A stretch of 64,000 bases of DNA from Asaia krungthepensis NRIC 0535 (lineage in GTDB: Bacteria; Pseudomonadota; Alphaproteobacteria; Acetobacterales; Acetobacteraceae): NCBI RefSeq assembly GCF_025995175.1, contig NZ_BAPV01000004.1, forward strand, positions 186,001 through 250,000, in the 5' to 3' direction. The notes under the pieces were generated by a model, which was not told the DNA's origin, did not search any database, and saw only the letters and a program-made list of their open reading frames with translations. Below are positions 18,951 through 27,790 of this stretch, one piece after another (positions within the stretch are counted from its first letter, which is position 1; each line of letters begins with the position of its first letter). Position numbers and translations under genes: made by a program.

Positions 18951-21754
18951 TCTTTCTCACCCCCCTTGCGCTGTTCGGCCTTGTCGCGCTGCCGCTTCTG
19001 TACTGGTTGGTCAAGGCGACGCCGCCTCCCCCGAGAGAGCAGGTCTATCCCTCGCTCGAGATCCTGCGTCGCCTGACATCGGGACGCGCCGATACCGCAC
19101 GCTCGCCGCTCTGGCTGCTGATCCTGCGTCTGGCAGCCGTTGCCTTGCTTGTTCTCGGCCTGGCACAGCCTGTCTGGCTTGGACGCAGTCTGACCTCCGG
19201 CGCCGATCGTGCCCTCGTTCTGGTGCTGGATAATGGCTGGGCGGCCGTGCCCCACTGGCAGGAACGTCTGCGCGCGGCCCGCAGCCTGGCGGAGCGCCAC
19301 CTCAGGGCCGGGCAGGATGTGACATTGCTGCTGAGCGCGCCCGATCCCGATGGAAGCATGGCCGCGCCCTTCACTACTCGGGACCGGGCCCGTTTCGAAG
19401 AACGCCTGCTGGCCCTCTCGCCCCATTCCTGGCCAACCGACCGCGCACGCCTGGCGAGCCAGCTCAGGAACCTCGATCAGACGGGCGCCCAGTCTCCTGC
19501 GCATGATATCGTTTTCCTCTCCGATGGGGTTGCGACAGGATCAGACCGAGCGCTGACCTCTGCTCTCGCTCACCGTTCCAACCCGGTGAGCGACATGCGC
19601 TGGACCGGCTGCGACACCATGCTTCTGGCCGCGCAGCAGGACGATCACGGCGTGCTGTCGGCCACAGTGAGCGCCCTCGCCTGCGCCGCCCCGAAAGCGT
19701 CCCCCGTCAAACCCGGGGCACTGACCCTGCGTGTCCGGGCGGAAAATGGGGGCACGCTCGGTCTCTTCCCTCTTGGCGCAGCGCCTGACAAACCCACTAT
19801 CCTGCCTCTGCCGCCATTGCTGCGAAACAGAGCCAGCCGCATCGTTCTGGAGCGCGATACCGGGCCGCTTCCCGGCCCCTCCGCCATCGCCCTGCTCGAT
19901 GAGGGCGATCACCGCCATCCGGTTGGTCTGTTGACACAGGGCAGCCAGGACACACCCCTCACCGGCCAGGGGTTCTTCCTCGCCCAGGCGATCAGCGGCG
20001 TCGGCACGTTGCATCGCGGCACCGTTCCCGAGCTGCTCAAGCAGAAGCTCTCGGTTCTGATCGCCACAGATGGCACGCTCGCCGATGAAACCACGCGTCA
20101 TCTGGTCGCAGACTGGGTGCGTCAGGGTGGCGTACTCATCCGGTTTGCCGGGCCGGTTCTCGCCTCTGACCCCCAGGCTGCCCTGCATGACATGGCAAGA
20201 ACACTTCTGCCTGTGCCTCTGATCAACGGGATGCGTCAGCTTGGGGGGCCGATGTCCTGGGGCAAGCCGCAGATCCTCTCGGCCTTTGCGGAGCACTCGC
20301 CTTTCGAGGGGCTGACCCTGCCCAAGGAAGTCACGGTAACCCGACAGGTTCTGGCCGAACCAACACCGGAGCTGGGCAGTCATGTCTGGGCGCGCCTGAG
20401 CGATGGGACGCCGCTCGTGACAGCCAGCGCCTTCGGCCAGGGAGAGCTGGTCCTGTTTCATGTGACTGGCACCGCAGACTGGTCGAGCCTGCCGCTCTCA
20501 GGGCTGTTCCCGGAGATGCTGGAACGTCTGGTCGATCGCTCTGCCGGCCAGCAGGACCCAGCCGTGCTTCGCACACTTGTCCCCTTTGCCATGCTCGATG
20601 CCCAGGGCAATCTGGTTCCCCCGCCGGAAGCAGCACGCCCCATCGCGGTCGAGGCGCTGGGCCATACCGCCCCCGATGTACAGCATCCTCCCGGCACTTA
20701 CGGTCCGCATCTCGCAAGCAAGGCCTTCAATCTGGGTAATGCCCTGCCTCCGATCTCGGATGAGCCCATGCTCGGCAAGGCGCTTACCCCTGATCGCGTG
20801 TCACCCGATCATGTTCTCGCTCCGTGGCTGCTCGGCGCTGCTCTGCTCCTGCTGCTGGCCGATTGCCTGATCGCCCTCTGGCTACGTGGGCTGATCGGAC
20901 GCCTGACCGTGATCGGTTTCCTTATCGGTGCAACGCTTCTGCCTGTGCCGCACGCCTCGGCGCAAGCTGGTACCGCGCCGCATGCCCAGCCCTCGGGCGA
21001 GGATGACGAGACGCCCCCCCATCAAAACGGCGTCACCCATGGCATCGTGCCCGGCGCCGCACTCGAGACCCGTCTGGGATACATCCTGACGGGACATGAC
21101 GATATCGATCAGGCCTCACGCGAGGGACTGCAAGGGCTGTCGAACTACGCCTCCGATCGCTCCTCCGCCGTAATGGGTCATCCGGACGGCCTCACGCCGG
21201 GCAAGGACGATCTCGCCTATTATCCGCTGATCTACTGGCCGATCACCGAAGACGTGCAGGAAGACCCGAAGCGTTCCGTTGCGCTCAACAGCTTCATGGC
21301 GCATGGGGGCATCCTGATGCTCGACACGCAGGGCGTAGGCTCGGACCTCTCGACACGCGATGAGGGGCAGACACGTGCCGCCTTGAAACGCGCCACGTCA
21401 GGCCTGGTCGTGCCGCCGCTCTCGAAGCTCGATGACCATCACGTCCTGGCTCACAGCTTCTATCTGCTGCATGACTTTCCCGGACGTGTTCAGGGCCTGC
21501 CCGTCTGGGTGGCGCGCAGTGGTGATGACAGCAATGATGATGTCAGTCCCATCATTATCGGGGCTGGAGACTGGGCCCATGCCTGGGCCATGGATGCGCA
21601 GGGCAATACACCCTATGCCGTCATTCCGGGCGGGGACGAACAGCGTACTCAGGCCTATCGTTTTGGCGTCAATCTGCTGCTCTACGCGCTGACGGGGAAT
21701 TACAAGGCCGATCAGATGCGCGTTCCCGAACTTCTGAAGAGGATGGAACAATGA
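18947..21754 (+). CDS. BatA N-terminal / DUF4159 membrane protein
   Basis: A 935-aa protein built of a BatA-type N terminus with two membrane helices (about 5-22 and 55-75), a long periplasmic VWA-like and gatase-like middle, further membrane helices near 625-665, and a C-terminal DUF4159 domain (about 700-930). It overlaps both neighbours by four bases, so the operon is translationally coupled throughout. The domain mix suggests an envelope-spanning complex assembled with the MoxR ATPase, by analogy with BatABD systems in other bacteria. The biochemical role is not known. Confidence 0.85.
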   Translation: MIFLTPLALFGLVALPLLYWLVKATPPPPREQVYPSLEILRRLTSGRADTARSPLWLLILRLAAVALLVLGLAQPVWLGRSLTSGADRALVLVLDNGWAAVPHWQERLRAARSLAERHLRAGQDVTLLLSAPDPDGSMAAPFTTRDRARFEERLLALSPHSWPTDRARLASQLRNLDQTGAQSPAHDIVFLSDGVATGSDRALTSALAHRSNPVSDMRWTGCDTMLLAAQQDDHGVLSATVSALACAAPKASPVKPGALTLRVRAENGGTLGLFPLGAAPDKPTILPLPPLLRNRASRIVLERDTGPLPGPSAIALLDEGDHRHPVGLLTQGSQDTPLTGQGFFLAQAISGVGTLHRGTVPELLKQKLSVLIATDGTLADETTRHLVADWVRQGGVLIRFAGPVLASDPQAALHDMARTLLPVPLINGMRQLGGPMSWGKPQILSAFAEHSPFEGLTLPKEVTVTRQVLAEPTPELGSHVWARLSDGTPLVTASAFGQGELVLFHVTGTADWSSLPLSGLFPEMLERLVDRSAGQQDPAVLRTLVPFAMLDAQGNLVPPPEAARPIAVEALGHTAPDVQHPPGTYGPHLASKAFNLGNALPPISDEPMLGKALTPDRVSPDHVLAPWLLGAALLLLLADCLIALWLRGLIGRLTVIGFLIGATLLPVPHASAQAGTAPHAQPSGEDDETPPHQNGVTHGIVPGAALETRLGYILTGHDDIDQASREGLQGLSNYASDRSSAVMGHPDGLTPGKDDLAYYPLIYWPITEDVQEDPKRSVALNSFMAHGGILMLDTQGVGSDLSTRDEGQTRAALKRATSGLVVPPLSKLDDHHVLAHSFYLLHDFPGRVQGLPVWVARSGDDSNDDVSPIIIGAGDWAHAWAMDAQGNTPYAVIPGGDEQRTQAYRFGVNLLLYALTGNYKADQMRVPELLKRMEQ

Positions 21755-23823
21755 GCCATCTCACCTTCATGCCGCTTCTGCCGCTCTGGCTGATCGCAGG
21801 GTCGGGCGCCATGATCGCCCTCCTGGGCCTGTACATGCTGTTGCGCCGCGCCCCCGGCGCGGTCGCGCGCGTGCTTGCCCTGCTGGTGATCCTGCTGTGG
21901 CTCAGCGGTCCCAGGCTCAGCCGACCCTTCTATGAGCCGGCGCCGCAGGATGTGCTGCTCGTTGTCGATCACTCTCCCTCCATGGCGTTGCGCCATCGTC
22001 TCGACAGTGCCGAGAAAGCCGTCGCGCAACTTCAGCAATCGGCACGCAACATTGCCGGACTGACGCTTCATACCGTCACGGTCGCGGGCGGAGATCATCA
22101 CGGCACGCGGCTTTTCGACGCCATTGCGCAGGCCGATCTGCCTCCGGGGCGCTTCAGTGGCGCCATATTGGTCACGGATGGCATGGTGCATGACGCCCCT
22201 GCCAGCCTGCCCACCCTGTTCACGCGGGAGAACAGTCCCCTTCCGCTCCATGTATTGCTGACTGGCAAGGGCGAGGAAACCGACCGGCGCCTGCGTGTTC
22301 TTCAGGCCCCCCCCTATGCGCTTGTCGGCAAAACGGCGACCTTACGTGTGCTGGTGGAGGATCTGGGGGGCCCGGCGGGACAGGATGTCACCCTCACCTT
22401 GCACCAGGGTGACGCCCCCCCACGACAGATTGCGGCACGCTCGAGCGCGCCCGTCGATATCGACATCCCCATCCATCAGCCGGGCGAGTTGCTGGTCACC
22501 CTGACCGCCTCACCGCTGGCGGGGGAATCGAGCACGCGCAACAACAGCGCCATCGTGCGCATCAACGGTGTGCGTGACAGGCTGAAGGTCCTGCTCGTCT
22601 CGGGCACGCCCAATCAGGGTGAGCGCGTCTGGCGCCGTCTGCTCAAGGCCGACCCCTCCGTCGATCTCGTGCATTTCACCATCCTGCGTCCGCCGGACAA
22701 GGATGACGGTACCCCGCTTTCCGATCTGGCGCTCATTCCGTTCCCCATCAAGGAGCTGTTTCAGGACCGTATCAAGCAGTTCGACCTGATCATTCTGGAC
22801 GGCTTCCATAATGCTGGAATCCTGCCTCAGGATTATCTGGCGAACATCGCCGATTACGTGCGCGAGGGCGGAGGGCTGCTGCTGACGGCCGGCCCCGAAT
22901 TCACCGAAGATGGCACATTGCAGGACACGCCGCTCGCAGAGGTACTGCCTGCCCATGTGCCGGGCGATGGTATCGTGAATGAGCGCTTCGTGCCCCAGCT
23001 CACCGATGCCGGCAAGCGACACCCGGTCACCTCCGGCCTGCAACCCGGATGGGGTCCGTGGTATCGTGCCCTCTCCTCTGACCGGGTGCACGGTACAACG
23101 TTGCTCAACGGTCCGTCGCAACAGCCTCTGCTCGTGCTCGATACGGTGCAGAAGGGGCGCGTGGCCCTGCTCCTCTCTGACCAGCTCTGGCTCTGGTCAC
23201 GCGGCGAGGGCGGCGGCGGCCCTCAGGCGGAACTGCTCAAGCGCCTCTCGCACTGGCTCATGAAGGAGCCCGATCTGGAAGAGAACCAGCTCCGCGCGAC
23301 CTTGAGCGATAACAGCCTGCGTATCGAGCGTCACAGCAATACCGCCCGCCTCGACCATCCCGCCATGGTCACGGCACCCGACGGCAAGGTCACCCCTCAG
23401 CCCCTCACCGCCGAGGGCAACGGTGTGTTCGGCGCGCGCATTGCCACTAATGGTGCGGACGGGCTCTGGGTCATCCATCAGGATCGGCTGACCGCAGTGG
23501 CGGCGCAATCGACGCGCAACCCGGTCGAAGATGCCGATCTGCGCGCGACCGCAACCCGTCTCGCGCCTCTGGCCGCACAGTCTCATGGCAGCACGCAATG
23601 GCTCGGGACGCTCAGCCATGCCCCAGAAATCCGGCAGGTTTCGCCTGACGCACGGGGCGCAAGCCTTGCCGGATCGGGCTGGATCGGCTTTCCGCGCCAA
23701 CTCGTGCCGGTTGCATCGTCCAGCCGCCTGACCGCGCTCTGCCCCTCATGGGTGGCACTTTGCGGTGTGTTGGCTCTTCTTTTTCTCGGCTGGTGGCGCG
23801 AAGGCCGACTTCGCCGCCGATAG
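21751..23823 (+). CDS. VWA/gatase-like membrane protein, end of MoxR operon
   Basis: A 690-aa inner-membrane protein with two N-terminal helices (about 10-30, 38-52) and one C-terminal helix (about 665-682), leaving most of the chain in the periplasm. A VWA-like MIDAS start DHSPS lies near 74-78, and ILVTDGM near 144-150 is a further VWA landmark. Residues 290-420 resemble a class I glutamine amidotransferase-like fold (FDLIILDGFHNAG, then GGGLLLTAGPEF) without an evident catalytic triad. It overlaps the preceding gene by four bases. It is probably the last member of the complex; function unknown. Confidence 0.82.
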   Translation: MSHLTFMPLLPLWLIAGSGAMIALLGLYMLLRRAPGAVARVLALLVILLWLSGPRLSRPFYEPAPQDVLLVVDHSPSMALRHRLDSAEKAVAQLQQSARNIAGLTLHTVTVAGGDHHGTRLFDAIAQADLPPGRFSGAILVTDGMVHDAPASLPTLFTRENSPLPLHVLLTGKGEETDRRLRVLQAPPYALVGKTATLRVLVEDLGGPAGQDVTLTLHQGDAPPRQIAARSSAPVDIDIPIHQPGELLVTLTASPLAGESSTRNNSAIVRINGVRDRLKVLLVSGTPNQGERVWRRLLKADPSVDLVHFTILRPPDKDDGTPLSDLALIPFPIKELFQDRIKQFDLIILDGFHNAGILPQDYLANIADYVREGGGLLLTAGPEFTEDGTLQDTPLAEVLPAHVPGDGIVNERFVPQLTDAGKRHPVTSGLQPGWGPWYRALSSDRVHGTTLLNGPSQQPLLVLDTVQKGRVALLLSDQLWLWSRGEGGGGPQAELLKRLSHWLMKEPDLEENQLRATLSDNSLRIERHSNTARLDHPAMVTAPDGKVTPQPLTAEGNGVFGARIATNGADGLWVIHQDRLTAVAAQSTRNPVEDADLRATATRLAPLAAQSHGSTQWLGTLSHAPEIRQVSPDARGASLAGSGWIGFPRQLVPVASSSRLTALCPSWVALCGVLALLFLGWWREGRLRRR

Positions 23824-23883
23824 GGAGTCGCCAGCTTGTTAACGATCCTTTATAGTCGGCCCATGCGCCACTCGAGACGTCAC

Positions 23884-24504
23884 ATGAATGTCCAACGACT
23901 TTTTCCCCTGATGCTGACGGCAAGTCTTGCCGCCACACCGGTCCTGTTCGTTCCCTGGCATGCTGCGCATGCCCAGTCTGCAGACGATGCGGAAGCGGAA
24001 CAGGAAGCCGAAGAGGCGCAGAAGAAGGCTGAGGCACGCCGTGCCGCCAAGGCAGCCGCTCCGCCATCGGCGCTCCCCGGCGCAGATTCGCAGGAACAGG
24101 ATGCGGGCCACGCCAATGTGGACCTTAATCCGACCGAGGCGCTGTTCGATGCGATCAATCGCGGATCGCTGAACGCCGCCAAGGAGGCGCTCAATCGCGG
24201 CGCGGACATGAACGCGAAGAACGTGCTGTTCCAGACCCCACTCGACATGGCAATCGACCTGAACCGCAAGGACATCATGTTCCTGCTGCTCTCGATGCGG
24301 ACCTACGACAATGACAGCCGCCTCGCTGTCGAGACGTCTCATTCGCAGATCGAGACCGATGCCAAAGGCAATGGCCATCTGACCATCAAGGGCAAAGGCC
24401 GCAAGGGCGCATCCGCCATGGCCGTTGCGAGCAAGGGACATCCGGCGATCTCGGGAGGGCAGCCCCAGCCCGATATCGGCTTCCTCGGTTTCGGCGGTCG
24501 CTGA
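23884..24504 (+). CDS. Secreted ankyrin-repeat-like small protein
   Basis: A protein of about 206 aa with a signal peptide (hydrophobic core then AHA-Q, cleavage near residue 30), so periplasmic or secreted. An Ala/Glu/Lys-rich coiled segment follows (about 32-60), then one to two ankyrin-type repeats (ALFDAINRGSLNAAKEALNRGADMNAK and the next repeat) and a Gly/Lys-rich tail. In-frame starts at 23863 and 23836 would only lengthen the N terminus. A TTAA-N6-TTTA sequence at 23839-23852 resembles a CtrA half-matched site. It is 60 bases after the MoxR operon and ends in its own terminator. Partner proteins are unknown. Confidence 0.8.
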   Translation: MNVQRLFPLMLTASLAATPVLFVPWHAAHAQSADDAEAEQEAEEAQKKAEARRAAKAAAPPSALPGADSQEQDAGHANVDLNPTEALFDAINRGSLNAAKEALNRGADMNAKNVLFQTPLDMAIDLNRKDIMFLLLSMRTYDNDSRLAVETSHSQIETDAKGNGHLTIKGKGRKGASAMAVASKGHPAISGGQPQPDIGFLGFGGR

Positions 24505-24568
24505 GGACCTGCTCGCTTTCTCTCGTCCATGACCCACGGCACGGGTCAGGAAGCAGATCGGTCATCAA

Positions 24569-24600
24569 AAAGAGCGGATCGGGTTCCCGATCCGCTCTTT
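24569..24600. terminator. Strong bidirectional intrinsic terminator
   Basis: A perfect 15-bp stem (24569-24583 with 24586-24600) with a two-base TT loop. The arms begin with A and end with T runs on both sides, so it can stop transcription from either direction. It separates the ankyrin-type gene from the GH3 remnant. Confidence 0.9.
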
Positions 24601-24605
24601 CCGTT

Positions 24606-25465
24606 TCAAGGCTGGAATGGAAGAAACGAGCCCCCTCTATCGTTGGCCGTCTCATGACGCGGGCTCTGTGTCCATTCCGGCATGGAGATGCTTTCACCGA
24701 GGATTGGCGTCAGAGCGTCGCGCCGTAACTCGAAACGACAGGTACCGGACAGACGCCGCCAAGACGCCCCCTCCACCCGGGCGAGCAGGCGCGGCTCGAG
24801 TGGTGCCGTGACCCACTCACTCGCCCCAGCCTCCAGCATGATCTTGCCAAAATCCGACAAGCTGGGACTGAAAGTCAGGCTCATCCTCGCGCAGCGCATA
24901 GATTGGCACCACCTCCGCACCGAGCACCCGGCCCGTGCTGGTAACGCGTAGGGTCGCGGTCAGCGTTTCCCGGTCTAGCGCGAAATCCGAATGGGCAAAG
25001 CGCGTATAACTGAGTCCGTGCCCGAAGGGGTAAGCCACCCGACGTTCGATGCGCGAGAACCAGCGATAGCCTATATCGGCGCCTTAGATCCTGTAATCCC
25101 GATACACGACAGGCCGATCGACTAGCTGGACGGGATTGGACACGACGCTCTGCGGATCGATCCGCGCGGGGCAAGGCAGATCCTCTTCGCTCAGCGGGAT
25201 CGTGAAAGGCAATCTTCCCGAGGGGGAGACATGACCGAACAGGAGCGCGGCGATCGCCTCTCCGCCGACCGCCCCGGCATAGAATGCATGGAGAATGGCG
25301 GGCACACTCTCCCGCCTCGGCATCAGCACCGGACCTCCGGTCTCCAGAACCACGATGACCCGGGGATTATGCGCTGCGATGCGTGTGATCAGGGCCTCCT
25401 GATCATGCGGCATTCCCGAACCAGCCGGACACTCGGCCCGGCCATGGCAGGCTGGTCGATGCGCC
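24606..25465 (-). pseudogene. Glycoside hydrolase family 3 (beta-glucosidase) remnant
   Basis: Only the C-terminal part of a GH3 enzyme remains. Reading right to left, DQEALITRI, VIVVLETGGPVLMP, GGEAIAALLFG and SGRLPFTIP match the GH3 C-terminal sandwich domain. An in-frame TAA (25084-25086) then interrupts YRDYRI/GADIGYRWF. The frame continues through YPFGHGLSYTRF into the fibronectin III-like tail, where it shifts around 24830-24880 (LVGF to KIMLEAGASEWV). The N-terminal catalytic TIM barrel with its nucleophile is absent, and the remnant begins right at the ccrM stop. An intact enzyme cannot be made. Confidence 0.88.
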
Positions 25466-26554
25466 TCAGCCCACGTTCCGCAGCGGGGCCTGGGCGTGCT
25501 CGGTACGCAAGATGTCGATCTGGACGATCTCGCCCTGACGCTCGAAATACCAGAAAGTCCAGCCATTGCACGAAGGGGCATTGGTCAGAATGGCCCCCAT
25601 CTTATGGATGGAGCCGCGATGGCTGCCTGAGACAAGACTGCCATCGGGCATGACCGTCGCACTGACGCGGCGCTGACGATCAAAGAGTTCGGTCCCGGCG
25701 GGCAGGGCGCCCTGCTCGACAAAACTACCAAACGGTACGCGCGGCATCTCGCGCTTGGCGGGGGTGATCGCCAGTTGCTCATCCGAGAGACGGATTTCTG
25801 CCTCCACTCGGGCACGCGCCGCCTCGATATAATCGGGATGACGTTCAATCCCGATGAATCGCCGCCCAAGACGCTTGGCCATGGCGGCAGTCGTTCCACT
25901 GCCCGAGAAGGGATCGAGCACGATATCGTCCACGACGGTGGAAGCAATGAGCACACGATGCAGCAGGCTCTCGGGCTTTTGCGTGGGATGCAGCTTCAGC
26001 CCATGGGCGTTGCGCAGGCGCTCATTGCCGGTGCAAAGTGGCAGATACCAGTCGCTGCGCATCTGCATGTCGTCATTCAGCGCCTTCATGGCCTGATAGT
26101 TGAAGCGATATTTGCTCTCTGGGCCACGCGCGGCCCAGATCAGGGTTTCATGCGCGTTGGTGAAGCGTCGCCCACGGAAATTGGGCATCGGATTGGCCTT
26201 GCGCCAGACGATGTCGTTCAGGATCCAGAAGCCCAGATCCTGCATGATGGCGCCCAGCCGGAAAACATTGTGATAGGAGCCGATCACCCAGATCGTGCCA
26301 TCCTTGGTCAGCAGGCGCCGCGCCTCGGCGAGCCATTCACGCGTGAAATTGTCGTAGGTCGCGTAATCGGCGAATTTGTCCCAGGCGTCGTCCACCCCGT
26401 CGACCACGCTCTCATCGGGGCGGCGCAGTTCACCCCTAAGCTGCAGATTATACGGCGGATCTGCGAAGATGCAGTCGATGCTCGCATCGGGAAGGCTGCG
26501 CATCGTGTCGATGCACTCGCCGCACAGGATCTGATCGAGGGGGAAATCCTGCAT
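25466..26554 (-). CDS. ccrM: CcrM-type adenine DNA methyltransferase (GANTC)
   Basis: Transfers a methyl group to adenine in GANTC, the cell-cycle methylation system of alphaproteobacteria. The 362-aa beta-class enzyme has DPPY at 32-35, the AdoMet motif DPFSGSGTT at 214-222, and the CcrM-specific C-terminal domain (about 272-362) with SHRGSIHKMGA and a CNGWTFWY motif. The start giving MQDFPL overlaps the rnhB stop by one base (TAATG), so the genes are translationally coupled; the longer upstream frame only overlaps rnhB. Five GANTC sites lie in the region before rnhB, suggesting feedback by its own methylation. Confidence 0.95.
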   Translation of the reverse strand: MQDFPLDQILCGECIDTMRSLPDASIDCIFADPPYNLQLRGELRRPDESVVDGVDDAWDKFADYATYDNFTREWLAEARRLLTKDGTIWVIGSYHNVFRLGAIMQDLGFWILNDIVWRKANPMPNFRGRRFTNAHETLIWAARGPESKYRFNYQAMKALNDDMQMRSDWYLPLCTGNERLRNAHGLKLHPTQKPESLLHRVLIASTVVDDIVLDPFSGSGTTAAMAKRLGRRFIGIERHPDYIEAARARVEAEIRLSDEQLAITPAKREMPRVPFGSFVEQGALPAGTELFDRQRRVSATVMPDGSLVSGSHRGSIHKMGAILTNAPSCNGWTFWYFERQGEIVQIDILRTEHAQAPLRNVG

Positions 26555-27195
26555 TAGATGGCTCCGACCGGTTGGGCTGCGCACGCAAGGAGGGCGCGTA
26601 TGGGGGCGAATTCGCGCCGATGATGAGGGGTGACACCGGTCTGTTTCAGACCGGCCATATGCAGGGCCGTGCCGTATCCGGCATTCTTTTCCCAACCATA
26701 GGTCGTGTGACGTTCCGAAAGCCGTGTCATCAGCCGGTCACGAATGACCTTGGCGATGATCGACGCTCCGGCGATGGAGAGGCTCTTGCGATCGCCGCCC
26801 ACCACTGCAAGGGCGGGACAGCCCAGAGCAGGCAGACGATTACCATCCACGAGCGCCATGTCAGGCATGAAGCCCAGATGAGCCAGAGCACGCTGCATCG
26901 CCAGATGACAGGCCTTGCCAATATTGATCCGCTCGATTTCCGGGACCGATGCCGCGCCAAGACCGATCCTGACCGCAGGGTGGGCCATCAGCGCGGCGAA
27001 GGCAGCATCGCGCCGTTTCGCGCTCAGGCGCTTTGAATCGTCGATCATCGCAGCAAGGGGCGGCTCGGGGGGAGTGAGAAACACCAGAGACGCTGCGATG
27101 ACCGGCCCTGCGAGAGGGCCGCGCCCGACCTCGTCAAGGCCGACTATCCTCTGTTCCGGTGCCCCATTGGCAAGTTCGAGAGAATAGTCCGGCAT
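26554..27195 (-). CDS. rnhB: Ribonuclease HII
   Basis: Cleaves RNA in RNA/DNA hybrids and single ribonucleotides in DNA. The 213-aa protein has the catalytic Asp21-Glu22 in GLDEVGRG, the DDSKRLS motif, and VDGN, with the conserved acidic residues in place. The start is the ATG giving MPDYSL; a GTG 54 bases upstream only lengthens the N terminus. Its stop overlaps the ccrM start. Transcription starts from a region dense in GANTC sites. Confidence 0.94.
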   Translation of the reverse strand: MPDYSLELANGAPEQRIVGLDEVGRGPLAGPVIAASLVFLTPPEPPLAAMIDDSKRLSAKRRDAAFAALMAHPAVRIGLGAASVPEIERINIGKACHLAMQRALAHLGFMPDMALVDGNRLPALGCPALAVVGGDRKSLSIAGASIIAKVIRDRLMTRLSERHTTYGWEKNAGYGTALHMAGLKQTGVTPHHRREFAPIRALLACAAQPVGAI

Positions 27196-27240
27196 GCGGT
27201 GTTGCAAAATCCCTGGCGATAGAAACGAAACAGACTGCTC

Positions 27241-27315
27241 GAGTCGCACAGTCTTACGAATCGCTTTTGAATCACCCGAATCGCCCTGTAAACCCCATTC
27301 GCGCGCCGCTGAATC
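27241..27315. promoter_or_regulatory. Cluster of five GANTC (CcrM) sites upstream of rnhB-ccrM
   Basis: GANTC occurs at 27241-27245, 27258-27262, 27269-27273, 27278-27282 and 27311-27315. By chance one is expected about every 256 bases. The cluster lies between the terminator of the CsbD-like gene and the rnhB start, where the rnhB-ccrM promoter must be. Core promoter hexamers were not clear; TTGACA on the minus strand near 27331-27336 is a possible -35. Confidence 0.85.
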
Positions 27316-27337
27316 TTTTTTGTTGTGTCAATACGAG

Positions 27338-27365
27338 AAAAGGGGACCACATCACTGTGGTCCCC
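27338..27365 (-). terminator. Intrinsic terminator of the CsbD-like gene
   Basis: A perfect 10-bp stem (27342-27351 with 27356-27365) with a four-base loop, followed on the minus strand by TTTTCT. It isolates the CsbD-like gene from the rnhB-ccrM promoter region. Confidence 0.88.
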
Positions 27366-27418
27366 CTTCGTTTGACGGCGACACTGCCCAATCAGGGCCG
27401 CGTTCTATAAGCCTTGGC

Positions 27419-27712
27419 TCACTTCTTCTTGGAACGACCGAAGAAGAGCGCGCCTAGGATCGTGCCGACCAGAATGGCGACGCTGAGAGAAATCAGCGGG
27501 CGGTCCTGCACGAAAGCCGTTGCCTTTTCCAGCGTGGTTTCGGCATCGTCGTACAGATCGGCAAATTCCTGCTGGGCCATGCCGGAAAGCTGGTCGATCT
27601 TGCCTTCGGCCTGGAGCTTGGCATCGCCTGTCAGGCCACCAGCCGCATCCTTCAGACGGCCCTTGGCTTCGTCGAGCAGACCTTCACCTTTTTTTTCAAC
27701 TGCATCGGCCAT
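27419..27712 (-). CDS. CsbD/DUF883-like membrane-anchored stress protein
   Basis: A 97-aa protein. Residues 1-44 match a CsbD-like repeat (KGEGLLDEAKGRLKDAAGGL then TGDAKLQAEGKIDQLSG). The rest resembles DUF883 (ElaB/YqjD type), with an amphipathic helix and one C-terminal membrane anchor (about 70-90) ending in RSKKK. Proteins of this kind are commonly induced by general stress or in stationary phase, and some bind ribosomes. AAAGGA is best spaced for the ATG at 27712; an ATG two codons upstream is possible. An EcfG-like promoter lies upstream. Confidence 0.85.
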   Translation of the reverse strand: MADAVEKKGEGLLDEAKGRLKDAAGGLTGDAKLQAEGKIDQLSGMAQQEFADLYDDAETTLEKATAFVQDRPLISLSVAILVGTILGALFFGRSKKK

Positions 27713-27764
27713 TGTCATAATCCTTTCACTAAACGGACTTGAAAACATCCGTGACGATAGGACG

Positions 27765-27790
27765 AACGACGCATAAGCAAAACGGTTTCC
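27765..27790 (-). promoter_or_regulatory. EcfG-like promoter candidate of the CsbD-like gene
   Basis: On the minus strand GGAAAC (27790-27785), 16 bases, then CGTT (27768-27765). The alphaproteobacterial general stress sigma factor EcfG prefers GGAAC-N16-17-CGTT, so there is one deviation. The distance to the start codon (about 50 bases) is suitable. Confidence 0.35.

Noticed and set aside
23839-23852. CtrA binding site before the ankyrin-type gene
   Set aside because: TTAA is present but the second half reads TTTA at six-base spacing, so it only half matches and was not listed as a site.
24606-25581. Three separate small genes in the GH3 remnant
   Set aside because: The pieces join into one GH3 C-terminal region in the expected order, so they are fragments of one dead gene.
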